Of a stretch of DNA of 64,000 nt, positions 8,265 to 16,723 are shown in pieces. The DNA is from Gp1-AA122 sp035631655 (GTDB taxonomy: Bacteria; Acidobacteriota; Terriglobia; Terriglobales; Acidobacteriaceae). The notes under the pieces were generated by a model, which ran no database searches, was not told the origin of the DNA, and was given only the letters and a program-made list of their open reading frames with translations. A program made the translations under genes and the position numbers. The DNA lies in contig DASQIH010000241.1 in assembly GCA_035631655.1 (NCBI GenBank), forward strand, positions 1 to 64,000, written 5' to 3'. Positions within the stretch are counted from its first letter, which is position 1, and each line of letters opens with the position of its first letter.

Positions 8265-9776
8265 ATGATTCGATCCACGGAAGATTTCCGCATCCTGCTC
8301 AAGGCGGCTCGCCGGGCCGGCACTCCCTTACTTGCCGTCAGGACGGCAGATCCAGCCAGCGCGATGGCTCAAGTTTCGGCAAGCCTCTGCGGCAAAACGG
8401 AAGCTCCTGTATTCGCATGGGACATCATGGGCGGCATCGCCGCTCGCAACAAGGCAGCCAAAGAGGCTACTGCCCACGTGTTTGGTGAGAAGGCCGCTAT
8501 TGCCGGTCCGGCGGATGTACTGTTGGCCCTCCACAGGGGTGCCGCAGTGAAACAGTTTGCGGACGCCATTGTGTTCTTCAATAACCCGCAACGCATCTGG
8601 GAACAGATCGACATCGTCCAGGGCGTCTGGAATCTCCGCGACGTATTCAAGGTTGGCGGCCAGATGCTCGTGTTGGTGACGACTCCCGGCTCGGTGCTCC
8701 CAGTTGAGTTGCAGAACGATGTAATGGTTATTGACGAGCCGCTTCCATCGGCGGACGACCTGCGCGAGATCATCCCCGGCATGTTTGAGTCCGCCGAACT
8801 GACTCCGCCTGACGGGTCCGTCGTGAATCAAGCTGTCGATGCCCTGGTGGGACTCGCGGCTTTTCCAGCGGAGCAAGCGTTGGCAATGTCGCTGTCGAAG
8901 AAGGGTTTGGATGTCGAGCGTCTATGGGAGCGAAAGCGCCAGGCCGTGGAACAGGCACCAGGCTTGACCATTTGGCGCGGCGGCGAAACCTTTGCAGACA
9001 TCGGCGGTTGCGACAACATCAAGCGGTTTCTCAGCGCCGTGCTCACGGGCCAGGAATCTCCGCGTGTCGTGGTGTTTGTCGACGAGATCGAGAAGGCGTT
9101 CGCCGGCACCGGCACCGACACGTCCGGTGTGAAGACCGAGATGACCGGGACAATGCTCGGGTGGATGCAGGACCGCGGGGCGGACGGCATCATCGCGATA
9201 GGCCCTCCGGGAGCGGCGAAGTCGATGATCGCGAAAGCCGCGGGCAACACGGCCGGGATTCCCACCGTCGCGTTCGATCTTTCGGCGATGCAGAGTTCGC
9301 TGGTGGGCGGCTCAGGTGAGCGCCTCCGCGCAGCGCTTCAAGTCGTCGATGCGATTTCCCGGGGAAAGAGCCTGTGGATCGCAACCTGTAACTCGATCAC
9401 GAGCCTGCCGCCGGAGTTGCGACGCCGGTTCACGCTGGGGACATTCTTCTTCGATCTGCCGTCAGCCGAAGAGCGGGCGGCGATCTGGAAGATCTACCTC
9501 GCGAAATGGAACCTTGATGGGGAACGGCCCAACGACGAGGGTTGGACTGGTGCCGAAATCAGAGAGTGCTGCCGCAAGGCGTGGCGGCTGAATCTTTCAC
9601 TGAAAGAGTCCGCCGAGTACATCGTTCCGGTTTCGAGATCGGCGGTGGATCAAATCGAAGCACTGCGCCGACAGGCATCCGGGCGATTCCTGAGCGCGGC
9701 GCGACCGGGAGTATTTTCGACTGAATCAGACAGCCCCGCTGCGTCTGGCAGACGGGCATTTAGAGCAACGGAATAG
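8265..9776 (+). CDS. Ycf46-like AAA+ ATPase with rearranged ATPase core
   Basis: A 503-aa protein. Residues ~1-240 resemble the N-terminal domain of Ycf46-type ATPases, and FADIGGCDNIKRFL (~243-256) is the usual entry to the AAA module. The order of the core motifs is then unusual. A Walker B-like VVVFVDEIEKAF (268-279) comes before the Walker A GPPGAAKS (313-320). Sensor 1 (ATCN, Asn376) and Arg386-388 follow in normal position. No other acidic Walker B lies between Walker A and sensor 1. AGGAGAG precedes the ATG. Downstream are DUF1257 (Ycf35) and DUF2997, the known partners of Ycf46-like ATPases, so all probably form one complex or pathway. Confidence 0.8.
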   Translation: MIRSTEDFRILLKAARRAGTPLLAVRTADPASAMAQVSASLCGKTEAPVFAWDIMGGIAARNKAAKEATAHVFGEKAAIAGPADVLLALHRGAAVKQFADAIVFFNNPQRIWEQIDIVQGVWNLRDVFKVGGQMLVLVTTPGSVLPVELQNDVMVIDEPLPSADDLREIIPGMFESAELTPPDGSVVNQAVDALVGLAAFPAEQALAMSLSKKGLDVERLWERKRQAVEQAPGLTIWRGGETFADIGGCDNIKRFLSAVLTGQESPRVVVFVDEIEKAFAGTGTDTSGVKTEMTGTMLGWMQDRGADGIIAIGPPGAAKSMIAKAAGNTAGIPTVAFDLSAMQSSLVGGSGERLRAALQVVDAISRGKSLWIATCNSITSLPPELRRRFTLGTFFFDLPSAEERAAIWKIYLAKWNLDGERPNDEGWTGAEIRECCRKAWRLNLSLKESAEYIVPVSRSAVDQIEALRRQASGRFLSAARPGVFSTESDSPAASGRRAFRATE

Positions 9777-9785
9777 GAGGCACCA

Positions 9786-10202
9786 ATGAGCCAATATGAG
9801 GAACTCACCACAACAATGACTGACCAGCAATACCTGGTCGAGGCGCTGACGGAAATGGGCTATAAACCCGAAGTACAAACGGAGGGAACGGCCTTGCGAG
9901 GGTACGGCGGCGTCAGATGGAACAGACCAGTACAGGTCACAATCCCGAGGGAGCAACTTCGCGGTGCTTTGGCACCCGTCGGGTTCGGTCGGGATGAAAC
10001 CGGAGTCTTCCAAGCCGTCATCGATGACCTGGACCGGAAATGCAGCGGGTTGGACGGAAGCTGGCTCGGCCGAGTCGCGCAGGCCTACAAAGAGCGGCAG
10101 ACTATGGCGGTGGCCAAGACCAAAGGCTACGTGTTCCGCTGTCGCGAAATGGTTCAAACGCCGCAAGGACCAAAGGTGCAATTGCGTTTCGCTGTTCGCT
10201 AA
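9786..10202 (+). CDS. DUF1257 (Ycf35-like) protein
   Basis: A 138-aa protein matching the DUF1257/Ycf35 pattern. The N-terminus contains TTTMTDQQYLVEAL and a GY.PE motif, followed by GGVRWNRPVQ and a C-terminal RCREMVQTPQGPKVQLRF strand pair. The biochemical role is unknown, but the family occurs in cyanobacteria, plastids and mobile elements next to Ycf46-like ATPases and DUF2997. It starts 9 bases after the ATPase stop with GGAGG upstream, which supports co-expression. Confidence 0.8.
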   Translation: MSQYEELTTTMTDQQYLVEALTEMGYKPEVQTEGTALRGYGGVRWNRPVQVTIPREQLRGALAPVGFGRDETGVFQAVIDDLDRKCSGLDGSWLGRVAQAYKERQTMAVAKTKGYVFRCREMVQTPQGPKVQLRFAVR

Positions 10203-10223
10203 CGAAGGGGCGAGGAGAACATC

Positions 10224-10418
10224 ATGCAGGAAAAACTCATCACTGTCGAAATAGACGAAAACGGAAACAGCTCCATTGACCTAGAAGGTTTTCACGGTCA
10301 GGGATGTGGCGATGTCGCGAAGGATTTCCGTGGCGGCGATTCCGTCACCCAGTCCAGCAAGAAAGGTGAATACTACGCGCAGACGGCTGTCGTGAAGCAG
10401 TCGCAGCGCCAAACGTAG
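10224..10418 (+). CDS. DUF2997 protein, 64 aa
   Basis: The N-terminus EKLITVEIDENGNSSIDLEGF followed by HGQGC is the characteristic DUF2997 pattern: a beta-strand pair with a G.GC motif. Such small proteins sit beside DUF1257 and a Ycf46-like ATPase and may act as a substrate or adaptor; this is not established. GAGGAG lies upstream of the ATG. It is the third gene of the cassette. Confidence 0.75.
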   Translation: MQEKLITVEIDENGNSSIDLEGFHGQGCGDVAKDFRGGDSVTQSSKKGEYYAQTAVVKQSQRQT

Positions 10419-10448
10419 TATGCAGACTGAGCCGAGGGAGAACATGTT

Positions 10449-10874
10449 ATGGGAGATCGCGCGTACGTAGAGTTCGTGTGCCGTGAAGAAGACGAGCCGC
10501 TGTTTGAGGCTCTCGGATTCATGCAGGAGTTCCGTCATGCGTTGCCTGCCAACGTGGTGACGATGGTGGATGCAGAAGCATCCGAAGGGGCTACGATCGA
10601 GCTTCAGGCTCTCGCCGAGAAAGGCATCGTATTCCGTGGCTGGCACGACGCCGGTGGAAGTTATGACGGAGCTTGCTTCGCGAGTGCCGGCGGAAAGTAC
10701 CACGAGGTGCCGCGGCTCAATCAGAGCGACCTGCCTTGTATCGAAGTTCACGTAGGCGGAACGGTCGATGCCGATCAATTGCTGGCTGCCTCTGAATACC
10801 TGAAAGCATCAGACCGCGTCGGTGAGCTCTTGGGCTTTCCTTCGGGAATCGAACAGGAGGACGAAGCGCCATGA
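10449..10874 (+). CDS. Hypothetical protein, 141 aa
   Basis: An acidic soluble protein (YVEFVCREEDEPLFEALGF). It has alternating strands and helices and no recognised catalytic motif. The stop overlaps the next start by an ATGA, so the pair is translationally coupled. It lies inside the Ycf46/DUF1257/DUF2997 cassette on the same strand, between DUF2997 and the DUF6908-like gene. Function unknown. Confidence 0.6.
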   Translation: MGDRAYVEFVCREEDEPLFEALGFMQEFRHALPANVVTMVDAEASEGATIELQALAEKGIVFRGWHDAGGSYDGACFASAGGKYHEVPRLNQSDLPCIEVHVGGTVDADQLLAASEYLKASDRVGELLGFPSGIEQEDEAP

Positions 10875-11293
10875 AAACGGTTTTGCAGATCATCGAAGAG
10901 GCCGGCGGCCTTGGCAATTTCACCTGGACGCGGATCGAGAATCCGCCGTTCATGCTTCTTGTGATCGAGTCTCTTGGGGAGTCGGGTCCAAACGGCCACC
11001 CCGCATTGTCGATCGCCCACTACGGAGAGCAGAATGGCGACGCCATGAGGGATCCAGAGATCTGCGCCGAAATTGTCATGGAGAACGGAGCAGCAAAGCT
11101 CTGGCCGTACTACTTCCGCAATGACTACGCTGGCGTGGAACGTTGGAACCGTCAGCGGGAGGACGACGGGTCGATGACCTGCCAGCCGCGCGAGACACGC
11201 GACCTCGAAAGCTTCATGGAGATGTGGGACGCGAACATCAACGACCAGGGCTTCCTCGAAGCATTCCATCGGGCTGTGGGGCAGCAATGCTGA
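10871..11293 (+). CDS. DUF6908-like hypothetical protein
   Basis: A 140-aa acidic protein. It carries IIEEAGGLGNF at the N-terminus and LSIAHYGEQNGDAMRDPEI in the middle, a pattern like the DUF6908 family of element-borne proteins. No catalytic motif is evident. It starts by ATGA overlap with the preceding gene and ends inside the radical-SAM gene (ATGCTGA), so three genes are tightly coupled. Confidence 0.6.
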   Translation: MKTVLQIIEEAGGLGNFTWTRIENPPFMLLVIESLGESGPNGHPALSIAHYGEQNGDAMRDPEICAEIVMENGAAKLWPYYFRNDYAGVERWNRQREDDGSMTCQPRETRDLESFMEMWDANINDQGFLEAFHRAVGQQC

Positions 11294-11889
11294 TTCACGG
11301 GTTTGTCGCTCACAGCCGGGTGAACGGACCCGGCGTGCGCGCCGTCGTGTACTTTCAGGGATGCAATCTGGGTTGCGTAAGTTGCTGGAATCCGGCAACA
11401 CACGCCTTCGTAGGTCCACCGCGCGAAGCCGCAGATGTCGCCGAGCAGATTGCATCCGCACACCAGACCCACTTCATTGAGGGCGTCACCTTTTCAGGTG
11501 GCGAGCCCATGCAGCAGGCCCTGGATTTACTGGCAGTAGTACGGCTGCTAAAGCGCGCGCGGCCTGAAATCAGCATCGGCATGTATTCCGGCTACACGCA
11601 GCACGAACTGGACAGCGGCCGCTTCTGGACCCGGTACGGCATTGCGCAGGCGGCAAGGTGCCGGATCTGGGAGGACATCAAACAACACCTCGACTTTGCC
11701 GTGCTTGGGCGATTCGTCGCTGTAAGGCCGAGTAAGCTCCCGCTGCGGACGAGCGCCAATCAGGTCTTACGGCTCTTCAGCGACCGCTACCGCGAAGAGC
11801 ATTTCACTCCCCTGGAATTCGAGGTTCACATCGAAGCCCAAGGACTAACTCAGATTACCGGCTTCCCGCTCGTAGGCTTGCCGCTATAG
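11287..11889 (+). CDS. Radical-SAM 4Fe-4S activating-enzyme-like protein
   Basis: A 200-aa protein with CNLGCVSCWN (residues ~29-38), the CxxxCxxC iron-sulfur motif of the NrdG-type activating enzymes. VTFSGGEPMQQ follows (the GGE motif contacting SAM). It probably generates a 5'-deoxyadenosyl radical to modify a partner protein, but no glycyl-radical enzyme is visible nearby. The ATG overlaps the previous stop by 7 bases. Its link to the Ycf46/DUF1257/DUF2997 genes suggests the cassette carries out a redox-dependent modification (inference). Confidence 0.8.
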   Translation: MLIHGFVAHSRVNGPGVRAVVYFQGCNLGCVSCWNPATHAFVGPPREAADVAEQIASAHQTHFIEGVTFSGGEPMQQALDLLAVVRLLKRARPEISIGMYSGYTQHELDSGRFWTRYGIAQAARCRIWEDIKQHLDFAVLGRFVAVRPSKLPLRTSANQVLRLFSDRYREEHFTPLEFEVHIEAQGLTQITGFPLVGLPL

Positions 11890-11979
11890 CAACACTGGCT
11901 CTTTCAACTATTGCCGCCTGAGTTCGCGGGTGATCTGTTCCAACTTCAATCCAAATCAAAATTCAGGAGGTGGCCAGCA

Positions 11980-13002
11980 ATGGCGACTCAAGTAACTCTT
12001 TTTCCGTTCAATAGCCTGTCGGTGACTGAGATGCCCATGGCACTCATGGCCGACACCGCACCGGCCAACGGCGACAATGGACGCCCGCCAGCCCAAGTTG
12101 TTGTACAGGACCCGGGCGTCGATCTGGCCAAGAAAACCGTTTGCATCAAGATGCGTCTGTCGACGATGGGCAACACCCGCAAAGTCTCGACCTCTCAGAT
12201 CGAGGCGGATGCCGACAAGGACCTGTTGCGAGTATCGAAGCATCTGCTGGATTCAGCGGAGTTGAAGGCAATCGGCCGCTTCGACGGCGAGATCCGCCGA
12301 TTTCTCTACAACATCTGTCTGCCCTTCGAAATCGGTATTCACCTCCTGCCTATCGCAGCGCTCGAGACTGTCGAGGACCGCTTGCAAAAGTTTGCCGAGG
12401 ACCGTCAGGCTCTGGTGACGGCTTTCCTCTCCGTGTACCCCGGGCTGTGTCAGGACGCAGGCAAACGGTTGCGCGGTTTGTACAACCCTGCCGACTACCC
12501 TCCTGGAGACGAAGTCGCCCGCGAGTTCGGGCTGTCTTGGCAGTACGTGAGTTTCGGTGTGCCGGACCAACTCAAGGGCATTTCCCAGGAAGTGTGGGAG
12601 CAGGAGCGTGACAAGGCCGCCCAGCGGATGGCGGAGGCGTCGTCTGAGATCCAGCAAGTGTTGCGGCAATCCATGGCCGATCTGGTCGCGCACATGGCCG
12701 AGCGACTGAAGGATGGGGTAGACGGCAAGCCGCTGAAGTTCAAGCAATCGACGGTGTCGAATCTTGTCGAATTCCTATCGAACTTCTCGTTCCGTAACGT
12801 GACCGACGACCGGCAGTTGCAGGACTTGGTAGGCCGTGCCCGTGATCTGCTCCAGGGTGTGGCGGCGGACGACCTTCGGACCAGTGGCGACATGCGAATA
12901 CGCGTGCGACAAGGAATGGCCGCGCTCGCGGCGGACCTTGACGGCATGCTGGTGAAGGCGGGCGGGCGCAAGATGCGACTCGCTGAAGAGGAATCCGTCT
13001 AG
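11980..13002 (+). CDS. DUF3150-like hypothetical protein
   Basis: A 340-aa, mostly alpha-helical protein; residues ~55-310 are long amphipathic helices (QERDKAAQRMAEASSEIQQV). It resembles DUF3150 proteins of plasmids and phages in length and layout, but the match is weak. The ATG at 11980 follows AGGAGG and is preferred over an in-frame start at 11911. It is the last gene of the + strand run before the toxin pair. Confidence 0.55.
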   Translation: MATQVTLFPFNSLSVTEMPMALMADTAPANGDNGRPPAQVVVQDPGVDLAKKTVCIKMRLSTMGNTRKVSTSQIEADADKDLLRVSKHLLDSAELKAIGRFDGEIRRFLYNICLPFEIGIHLLPIAALETVEDRLQKFAEDRQALVTAFLSVYPGLCQDAGKRLRGLYNPADYPPGDEVAREFGLSWQYVSFGVPDQLKGISQEVWEQERDKAAQRMAEASSEIQQVLRQSMADLVAHMAERLKDGVDGKPLKFKQSTVSNLVEFLSNFSFRNVTDDRQLQDLVGRARDLLQGVAADDLRTSGDMRIRVRQGMAALAADLDGMLVKAGGRKMRLAEEESV

Positions 13003-13089
13003 CCACGCGTAGCCGGCACTTTCTTTCCGTATGGCTTTGGCGACCAAGGTATGCTGAAGGCGGAGTGGAGTAGCAAAGCAGGACAAGCG

Positions 13090-13557
13090 ATGAAGCCCAA
13101 AGTGTATGTCGAGACCACCATCTTGAGTTATCTGGCTGCGCCACCGAGCCGGCAGCCAGTGACGGCGGGACGGCAGGTGATCACGCGCCAGTGGTGGGAG
13201 ACCGAGCGGAAGAAATACAACTTGGTGGTGTCGGAGGTGGTCGAGGCGGAATGCGGGCGTGGTGATGCGGAATCGGCTTCGCGCCGGCGGGAATTGCTGG
13301 GCGAGGTTTCGCTTTTCCCTTTGAACGGGAGGATACTGGAATTAGCGCGGCTGCTGGTGGTTCCGGGTGCGATCCCGGAGAAGGCAGGCCCAGATGCGGT
13401 GCATATCGCCGCAGCGGCAGTGGAAGAGTGTGAATTTCTACTTACCTGGAACTTCCGGCATATCGCGAACGTTCGTATTCGCCGGGAAGTGGAGAGGATT
13501 CTTTCGAACCATGGCTACACCAAAACGACTATCTGTACGCCGGAAGAGCTTATCTGA
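13090..13557 (+). CDS. PIN-domain protein, VapC-like toxin
   Basis: A 155-aa PIN nuclease fold. VYVETTILSYL supplies the first acidic residue, VEAEC the second and GPDAVHIAAA the third, followed by TWNFRHIAN. This is the typical VapC-like layout of an RNase toxin. Its 3' end overlaps the next small gene by 47 bases, as expected for a toxin-antitoxin pair, although here the putative antitoxin follows the toxin. It probably aids stable inheritance of the element. Confidence 0.75.
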   Translation: MKPKVYVETTILSYLAAPPSRQPVTAGRQVITRQWWETERKKYNLVVSEVVEAECGRGDAESASRRRELLGEVSLFPLNGRILELARLLVVPGAIPEKAGPDAVHIAAAAVEECEFLLTWNFRHIANVRIRREVERILSNHGYTKTTICTPEELI

Positions 13558-13723
13558 GCAGAAACCGTGGGAAGATGAAGTGCTCCAAGAGGTTTACGCG
13601 GTGCGGGACTCCTACGCGGCGGAGCACGGCTACAACCTGGATCAAATCTATGCAGACCTAAAACGCCGGGAGGCGAGCAGCGACCTCCGGCGGTCAGCCT
13701 CGCGCCCTCTGGCTAAGGCGTAA
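13511..13723 (+). CDS. Putative antitoxin of the PIN pair, 70 aa
   Basis: A small basic/charged protein (RRKSLSEQKPWEDEVLQEVY, then HGYNLDQIYADLKRREA). Proteins of this type commonly accompany PIN toxins, and the ATG lies within the toxin gene's 3' end. No DNA-binding domain is recognised. The assignment as antitoxin rests on size, overlap and partner. Confidence 0.55.
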   Translation: MATPKRLSVRRKSLSEQKPWEDEVLQEVYAVRDSYAAEHGYNLDQIYADLKRREASSDLRRSASRPLAKA

Positions 13724-13766
13724 CGACTGACGCGGCCACGTATACATCCTTCCTTAAGCGTAGCGT

Positions 13767-13952
13767 TCACCATCGCACCGATTTAGCTGTGCGGGGCAAT
13801 GGAAACGGAATGACTTTTGCCCGATATTTGCCGCAGAGCAGATCGTGACCCGTCACGATGTTGGGAGGGTTCTCCTCCGCCAGCACGAGCCAGATGCCGT
13901 CTGGATGCTCGCGAATGATTGTTTCCTTGAGTTGGTCTGTCATTGGCTCCAT
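13767..13952 (-). CDS. Small hypothetical protein, 61 aa
   Basis: The ATG at 13952 is preceded by GGAGGA at good spacing on the minus strand. The protein (DGIWLVLAEENPPNIVTGHDLL) has no recognised domain. It lies 13 bases after the stop of the larger J-domain-like gene, so the two probably form one minus-strand operon, convergent with the toxin pair. Confidence 0.5.
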   Translation of the reverse strand: MEPMTDQLKETIIREHPDGIWLVLAEENPPNIVTGHDLLCGKYRAKVIPFPLPRTAKSVRW

Positions 13953-13965
13953 GATGATCCTCCGG

Positions 13966-15573
13966 TCAATCAAATGCCTCGATGTAGTCTGCCCTCTCGC
14001 CTGCCTGCTTGAGCACGTCGGCCAGCCAGCGCTTCTTTCGCTTACCGCGGACCACGCGACCGACAAAGCCGAGCAAGGTCGCCAGATTTCCACGATTGTG
14101 TCGGATATCCTCACGCGTGAGTTTGGCGTAGCGGTCCAGGAAATCGTCCTGGTTCTCAGGCTTCGCGAAAAGGTACGTGGCGTGTCCCGGCTCCGGAATT
14201 TCCGCAATCAGCACGTTGCGCCACACGAATAAGTATTCGTTTCGAAACAGGAACCACGTTCGGCTGCGTTTGCGGAGTTGATCGAAGTAGTACGGCTCGT
14301 AATCTGGACACCACGTGACATGGTGAGGTTTCAGGTGCGCGGACGCGTTGACTAGATCGAACCAGCGCTCGACCTGCGTGTGCTCGATGGGGATCTTCTC
14401 GCACTGGATGCGAATATGCTGAACCAGATCGGCGTGCTCGCCAAGAAGGGCATGGATCGTCTGGGCGTGCTGAAGGTCCTCCGGAACGTTCGAAGGCGCG
14501 TGAACTTGAAGCCGGGATGGGAGCGCGGCCTGCCATTTTCGGAGAATCCACTCGCCGTTGTACAGACGGTATTTTCCGGCGTGAACGAAGGTCGCGTGGA
14601 CCTCGATACGAGTCCGTAGCCAATGCTTCCAATGGTTCCATTTGAGATCCCAGCCCAGCCCTGGAAGGACATTCGAATCGAGCCAGACCTCCAGCTTCCG
14701 CCGGGGATCGCGGCAGACGACCCGATCCGCGAAAAACTCGCAACGGCGGAGCAGCAGGGTTACCTTGCGTGAGGTCATTTCCGGCTTATACGCCAGGATC
14801 CGGTCAGCGAAGAAAGCGTCTTCGTCCTCGGAGAGATGGCCGTCAACCAGGATCGAGCCGAACCCGCCGTACGGAAACAAGGGCGCGGCATCTTCGTTCT
14901 TGCAAAGCGCGTCGTAGCAATTTCTAAGATCGGAGTGTGCCAGAACGTTGAAGGCTCGTTCGACGCAGGGAAGGTCCCGGGCTTTCGAGTCGCTCACCTG
15001 GAGTTCGAGCGAACGCATCCGCCACGCGAAGCGGAGCTGATCGAGCGTTGCTGTATCCGGCACGCGGAGAAGTCGGTAAAGAGACTGCGGCTCATCCCCA
15101 TCAAGCAGGTAGAAGTAGCGCCGGAGCGCTCCACCGGACAGGAATAAGGCTTTGGGCCCCTCCTTACAATCTGGGAGGTCCGCGCGGACAAAGGCGTCTC
15201 CGTTCTTTCCGGGTTTGGGAAGACCGACGTATCCGATGGTCGCGTGAAGAAGTTGTTGGTGTCGCCGACCCGTTGGGTGCTGGATCAGGATTTCGGTGCT
15301 CCCCCCTAGAAATCTGAGTTGGTCCCGACGCTGGAGGAACCGAGCAAGAATGCCGGGCACCTCAGCTGTGGCGCCGTCCTCAAAGCGGCATTGCAGAGAC
15401 CCGGTGGAGGTCCCAACCTCCGCGATGCTGCGCAACTCAAGAGCGCCACCAATCACAGCAGCAGGATACTGCCGACGACCCGAAACACCAAACGAGTTTG
15501 GCTGACATCCGCATGATGTTGAAAAACAATTGGATATGGGCGGCGATGCCGCCCAACGAAAAGGAGAATTCAA
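13966..15573 (-). CDS. J-domain-like hypothetical protein, up to 535 aa
   Basis: Residues ~164-223 resemble a J-domain: LYRLLRVPDTATLDQLRFAW, then ERAFNVLAHSDLRNCYDAL, the helix I/II and helix III/IV pattern. The HPD tripeptide needed to stimulate Hsp70 is missing, so it may be only a structural module. The remainder is mixed alpha/beta with no other family seen. The first ATG sits 3 bases from the divergent PRTRC E start; the true start may be a downstream GTG or TTG (residues ~40-47). It is read against the surrounding + strand genes. Confidence 0.6.
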   Translation of the reverse strand: MNSPFRWAASPPISNCFSTSCGCQPNSFGVSGRRQYPAAVIGGALELRSIAEVGTSTGSLQCRFEDGATAEVPGILARFLQRRDQLRFLGGSTEILIQHPTGRRHQQLLHATIGYVGLPKPGKNGDAFVRADLPDCKEGPKALFLSGGALRRYFYLLDGDEPQSLYRLLRVPDTATLDQLRFAWRMRSLELQVSDSKARDLPCVERAFNVLAHSDLRNCYDALCKNEDAAPLFPYGGFGSILVDGHLSEDEDAFFADRILAYKPEMTSRKVTLLLRRCEFFADRVVCRDPRRKLEVWLDSNVLPGLGWDLKWNHWKHWLRTRIEVHATFVHAGKYRLYNGEWILRKWQAALPSRLQVHAPSNVPEDLQHAQTIHALLGEHADLVQHIRIQCEKIPIEHTQVERWFDLVNASAHLKPHHVTWCPDYEPYYFDQLRKRSRTWFLFRNEYLFVWRNVLIAEIPEPGHATYLFAKPENQDDFLDRYAKLTREDIRHNRGNLATLLGFVGRVVRGKRKKRWLADVLKQAGERADYIEAFD

Positions 15574-15575
15574 TC

Positions 15576-16103
15576 ATGACCGCAGAACACACGGGCCTGT
15601 TCCAGGGACTGGCGCCTCTGCTCGTCAATCGGACGGTCATCATGACCGTTTCGGCGGACGGCAAGGGGCTCCTGACTCTCAACGTGATCCCGAAGAAAGT
15701 AAAAGACGACGAAAGCGACGCGCTGACCACGCCCTTGTGCATTACGGCGAGTCCTGAAGAGCTCGACCGCGACCTGGCCGCACAACTCCGCGAGTTCACG
15801 GATGTGCATGCGAAGGCCGCGACCAACATCCAGCAGGTCAAAGACGAACTGGCGGCCGCCGAGAAGGCCGAGCGCGAAGCTGCCGACGAGCGACGCGCAA
15901 AAAAGACGAAAGCCAAGGTCGTTCCACCTGCGGCAGGCGCGGGCATGAAACCGGAATCGGTGAAGTCGGCCGAGGCGGGACAGACGTCCCTCGGCCTGTT
16001 TGACCAAAGCGATCGCGAACCGGAGGAGAATTCGCCTGCGAGTGTCAGTGTCGCCGTGGAACAAGGCCAAGTCGCCGCCGAAGCGAACGATTATCCGGAT
16101 TGA
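15576..16103 (+). CDS. PRTRC system protein E
   Basis: A 175-aa protein matching PRTRC E. LFQGLAPLLVNRTVIMTV is followed by LNVIPK, ALTTPLCITASPEELD and a helical, Ala/Lys/Glu-rich segment (EKAEREAADERRAKK), then a disordered acidic tail. AAGGAG precedes the ATG at 15576. PRTRC genes are known from plasmids and integrative elements and their function is undefined. The rest of the operon (C, F, B, ThiF) lies 27 kb away at 43332-46276 because a transposon inserted 53 bases after this stop codon. TSLGLF near the C-terminus resembles a clamp-binding peptide, weakly. Confidence 0.85.
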   Translation: MTAEHTGLFQGLAPLLVNRTVIMTVSADGKGLLTLNVIPKKVKDDESDALTTPLCITASPEELDRDLAAQLREFTDVHAKAATNIQQVKDELAAAEKAEREAADERRAKKTKAKVVPPAAGAGMKPESVKSAEAGQTSLGLFDQSDREPEENSPASVSVAVEQGQVAAEANDYPD

Positions 16104-16151
16104 GGACCCATCGCCACGACCCCAGAAAACAGCCCAGACCAAGAAAGAGAG

Positions 16152-16156
16152 AGGAG
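16152..16156. repeat. Left target-site duplication, AGGAA
   Basis: AGGAA immediately precedes TGTAGGTTG at the left transposon end and is repeated exactly at 43319-43323 after the right end. Five bases is the duplication length made by Tn7-like elements. In the pre-insertion sequence this AGGAA was the ribosome site of the PRTRC C gene. Confidence 0.9.
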
Positions 16157-16302
16157 GAATGTAGGTTGTCAGAGTAGATGACACGGTCCGAATTGATTAG
16201 AAAGAGTTTCTGGACTCCTCGTGCCACAGTTCGCGACAATTCGTGCCACGGTTTCTGGCAAGATCCTACATTTCTGTCACCATTCCTGGCACAAACCTAC
16301 AT
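16157..16302. repeat. Left transposon end with internal repeats
   Basis: The terminal TGTAGGTTGTCAG is followed by several partly conserved repeats with GTGCCAC/GACA cores. TGGCAAGATCCTACAT (16256-16271) and TGGCACAAACCTACAT (16287-16302) point opposite to the terminus. These are the likely TnsB-binding sites; Tn7-like ends characteristically hold such arrays. Confidence 0.75.
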
Positions 16303-16531
16303 GACGCTTCCGTTTCCGGGCCGCGCTGAGATCCGCTTCTCGGGCCCCCATCCGAAACAGCCGGCGAGCCCATGAGCAAACACAATGGTGCTCAGTGTTT
16401 GTCGCGCTGGCGGAAAGTGTTCTTTCCGAGCTCAACGTGGAGCCTGATTGAGGGAATCCACACTGGTCCGCGCTGCTGATTGTAGGCCGGATTGGAAACG
16501 CGCTGATCCCTCTCCAAAAGGTTGATCTCGG
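16303..16531. other. Non-coding stretch, nothing recognised
   Basis: Between the left transposon end and the arsC remnant there is no convincing reading frame, RNA gene or repeat. It is probably decayed cargo sequence. Confidence 0.4.
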
Positions 16532-16723
16532 TTCGATTACGTTGTGACGGTCTGCGACAACGCGAGAGAGAGTTGTCCGGTGTCGTTCGGCAAAGCCACG
16601 CGGCTGCATCACAGCTTCAACGATCCGGCCGGCGTCGAGGGCGGGGAGGAAAAGCGGCTTGGCGAGTTTCGCCGCGTGCGGGACGAACTACGGTCGTACT
16701 TGAAGAGCTTTCCCCAACCCTAA
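16532..16723 (+). pseudogene. arsC: 3' remnant of arsenate reductase (thioredoxin-coupled ArsC type)
   Basis: This frame reads FDYVVTVCDNARESCP, then HHSFNDPAG, EEKRLGEFRRVRDEL and a stop, matching the C-terminal half of low-molecular-weight-phosphatase-type ArsC. The N-terminal half with the first catalytic cysteine loop is missing: an in-frame TGA lies two codons before the homology begins and no start is available. It is a dead fragment and suggests the cargo once included arsenic resistance. The following 180 bases hold only a 38-codon frame of no recognised family. Confidence 0.75.
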
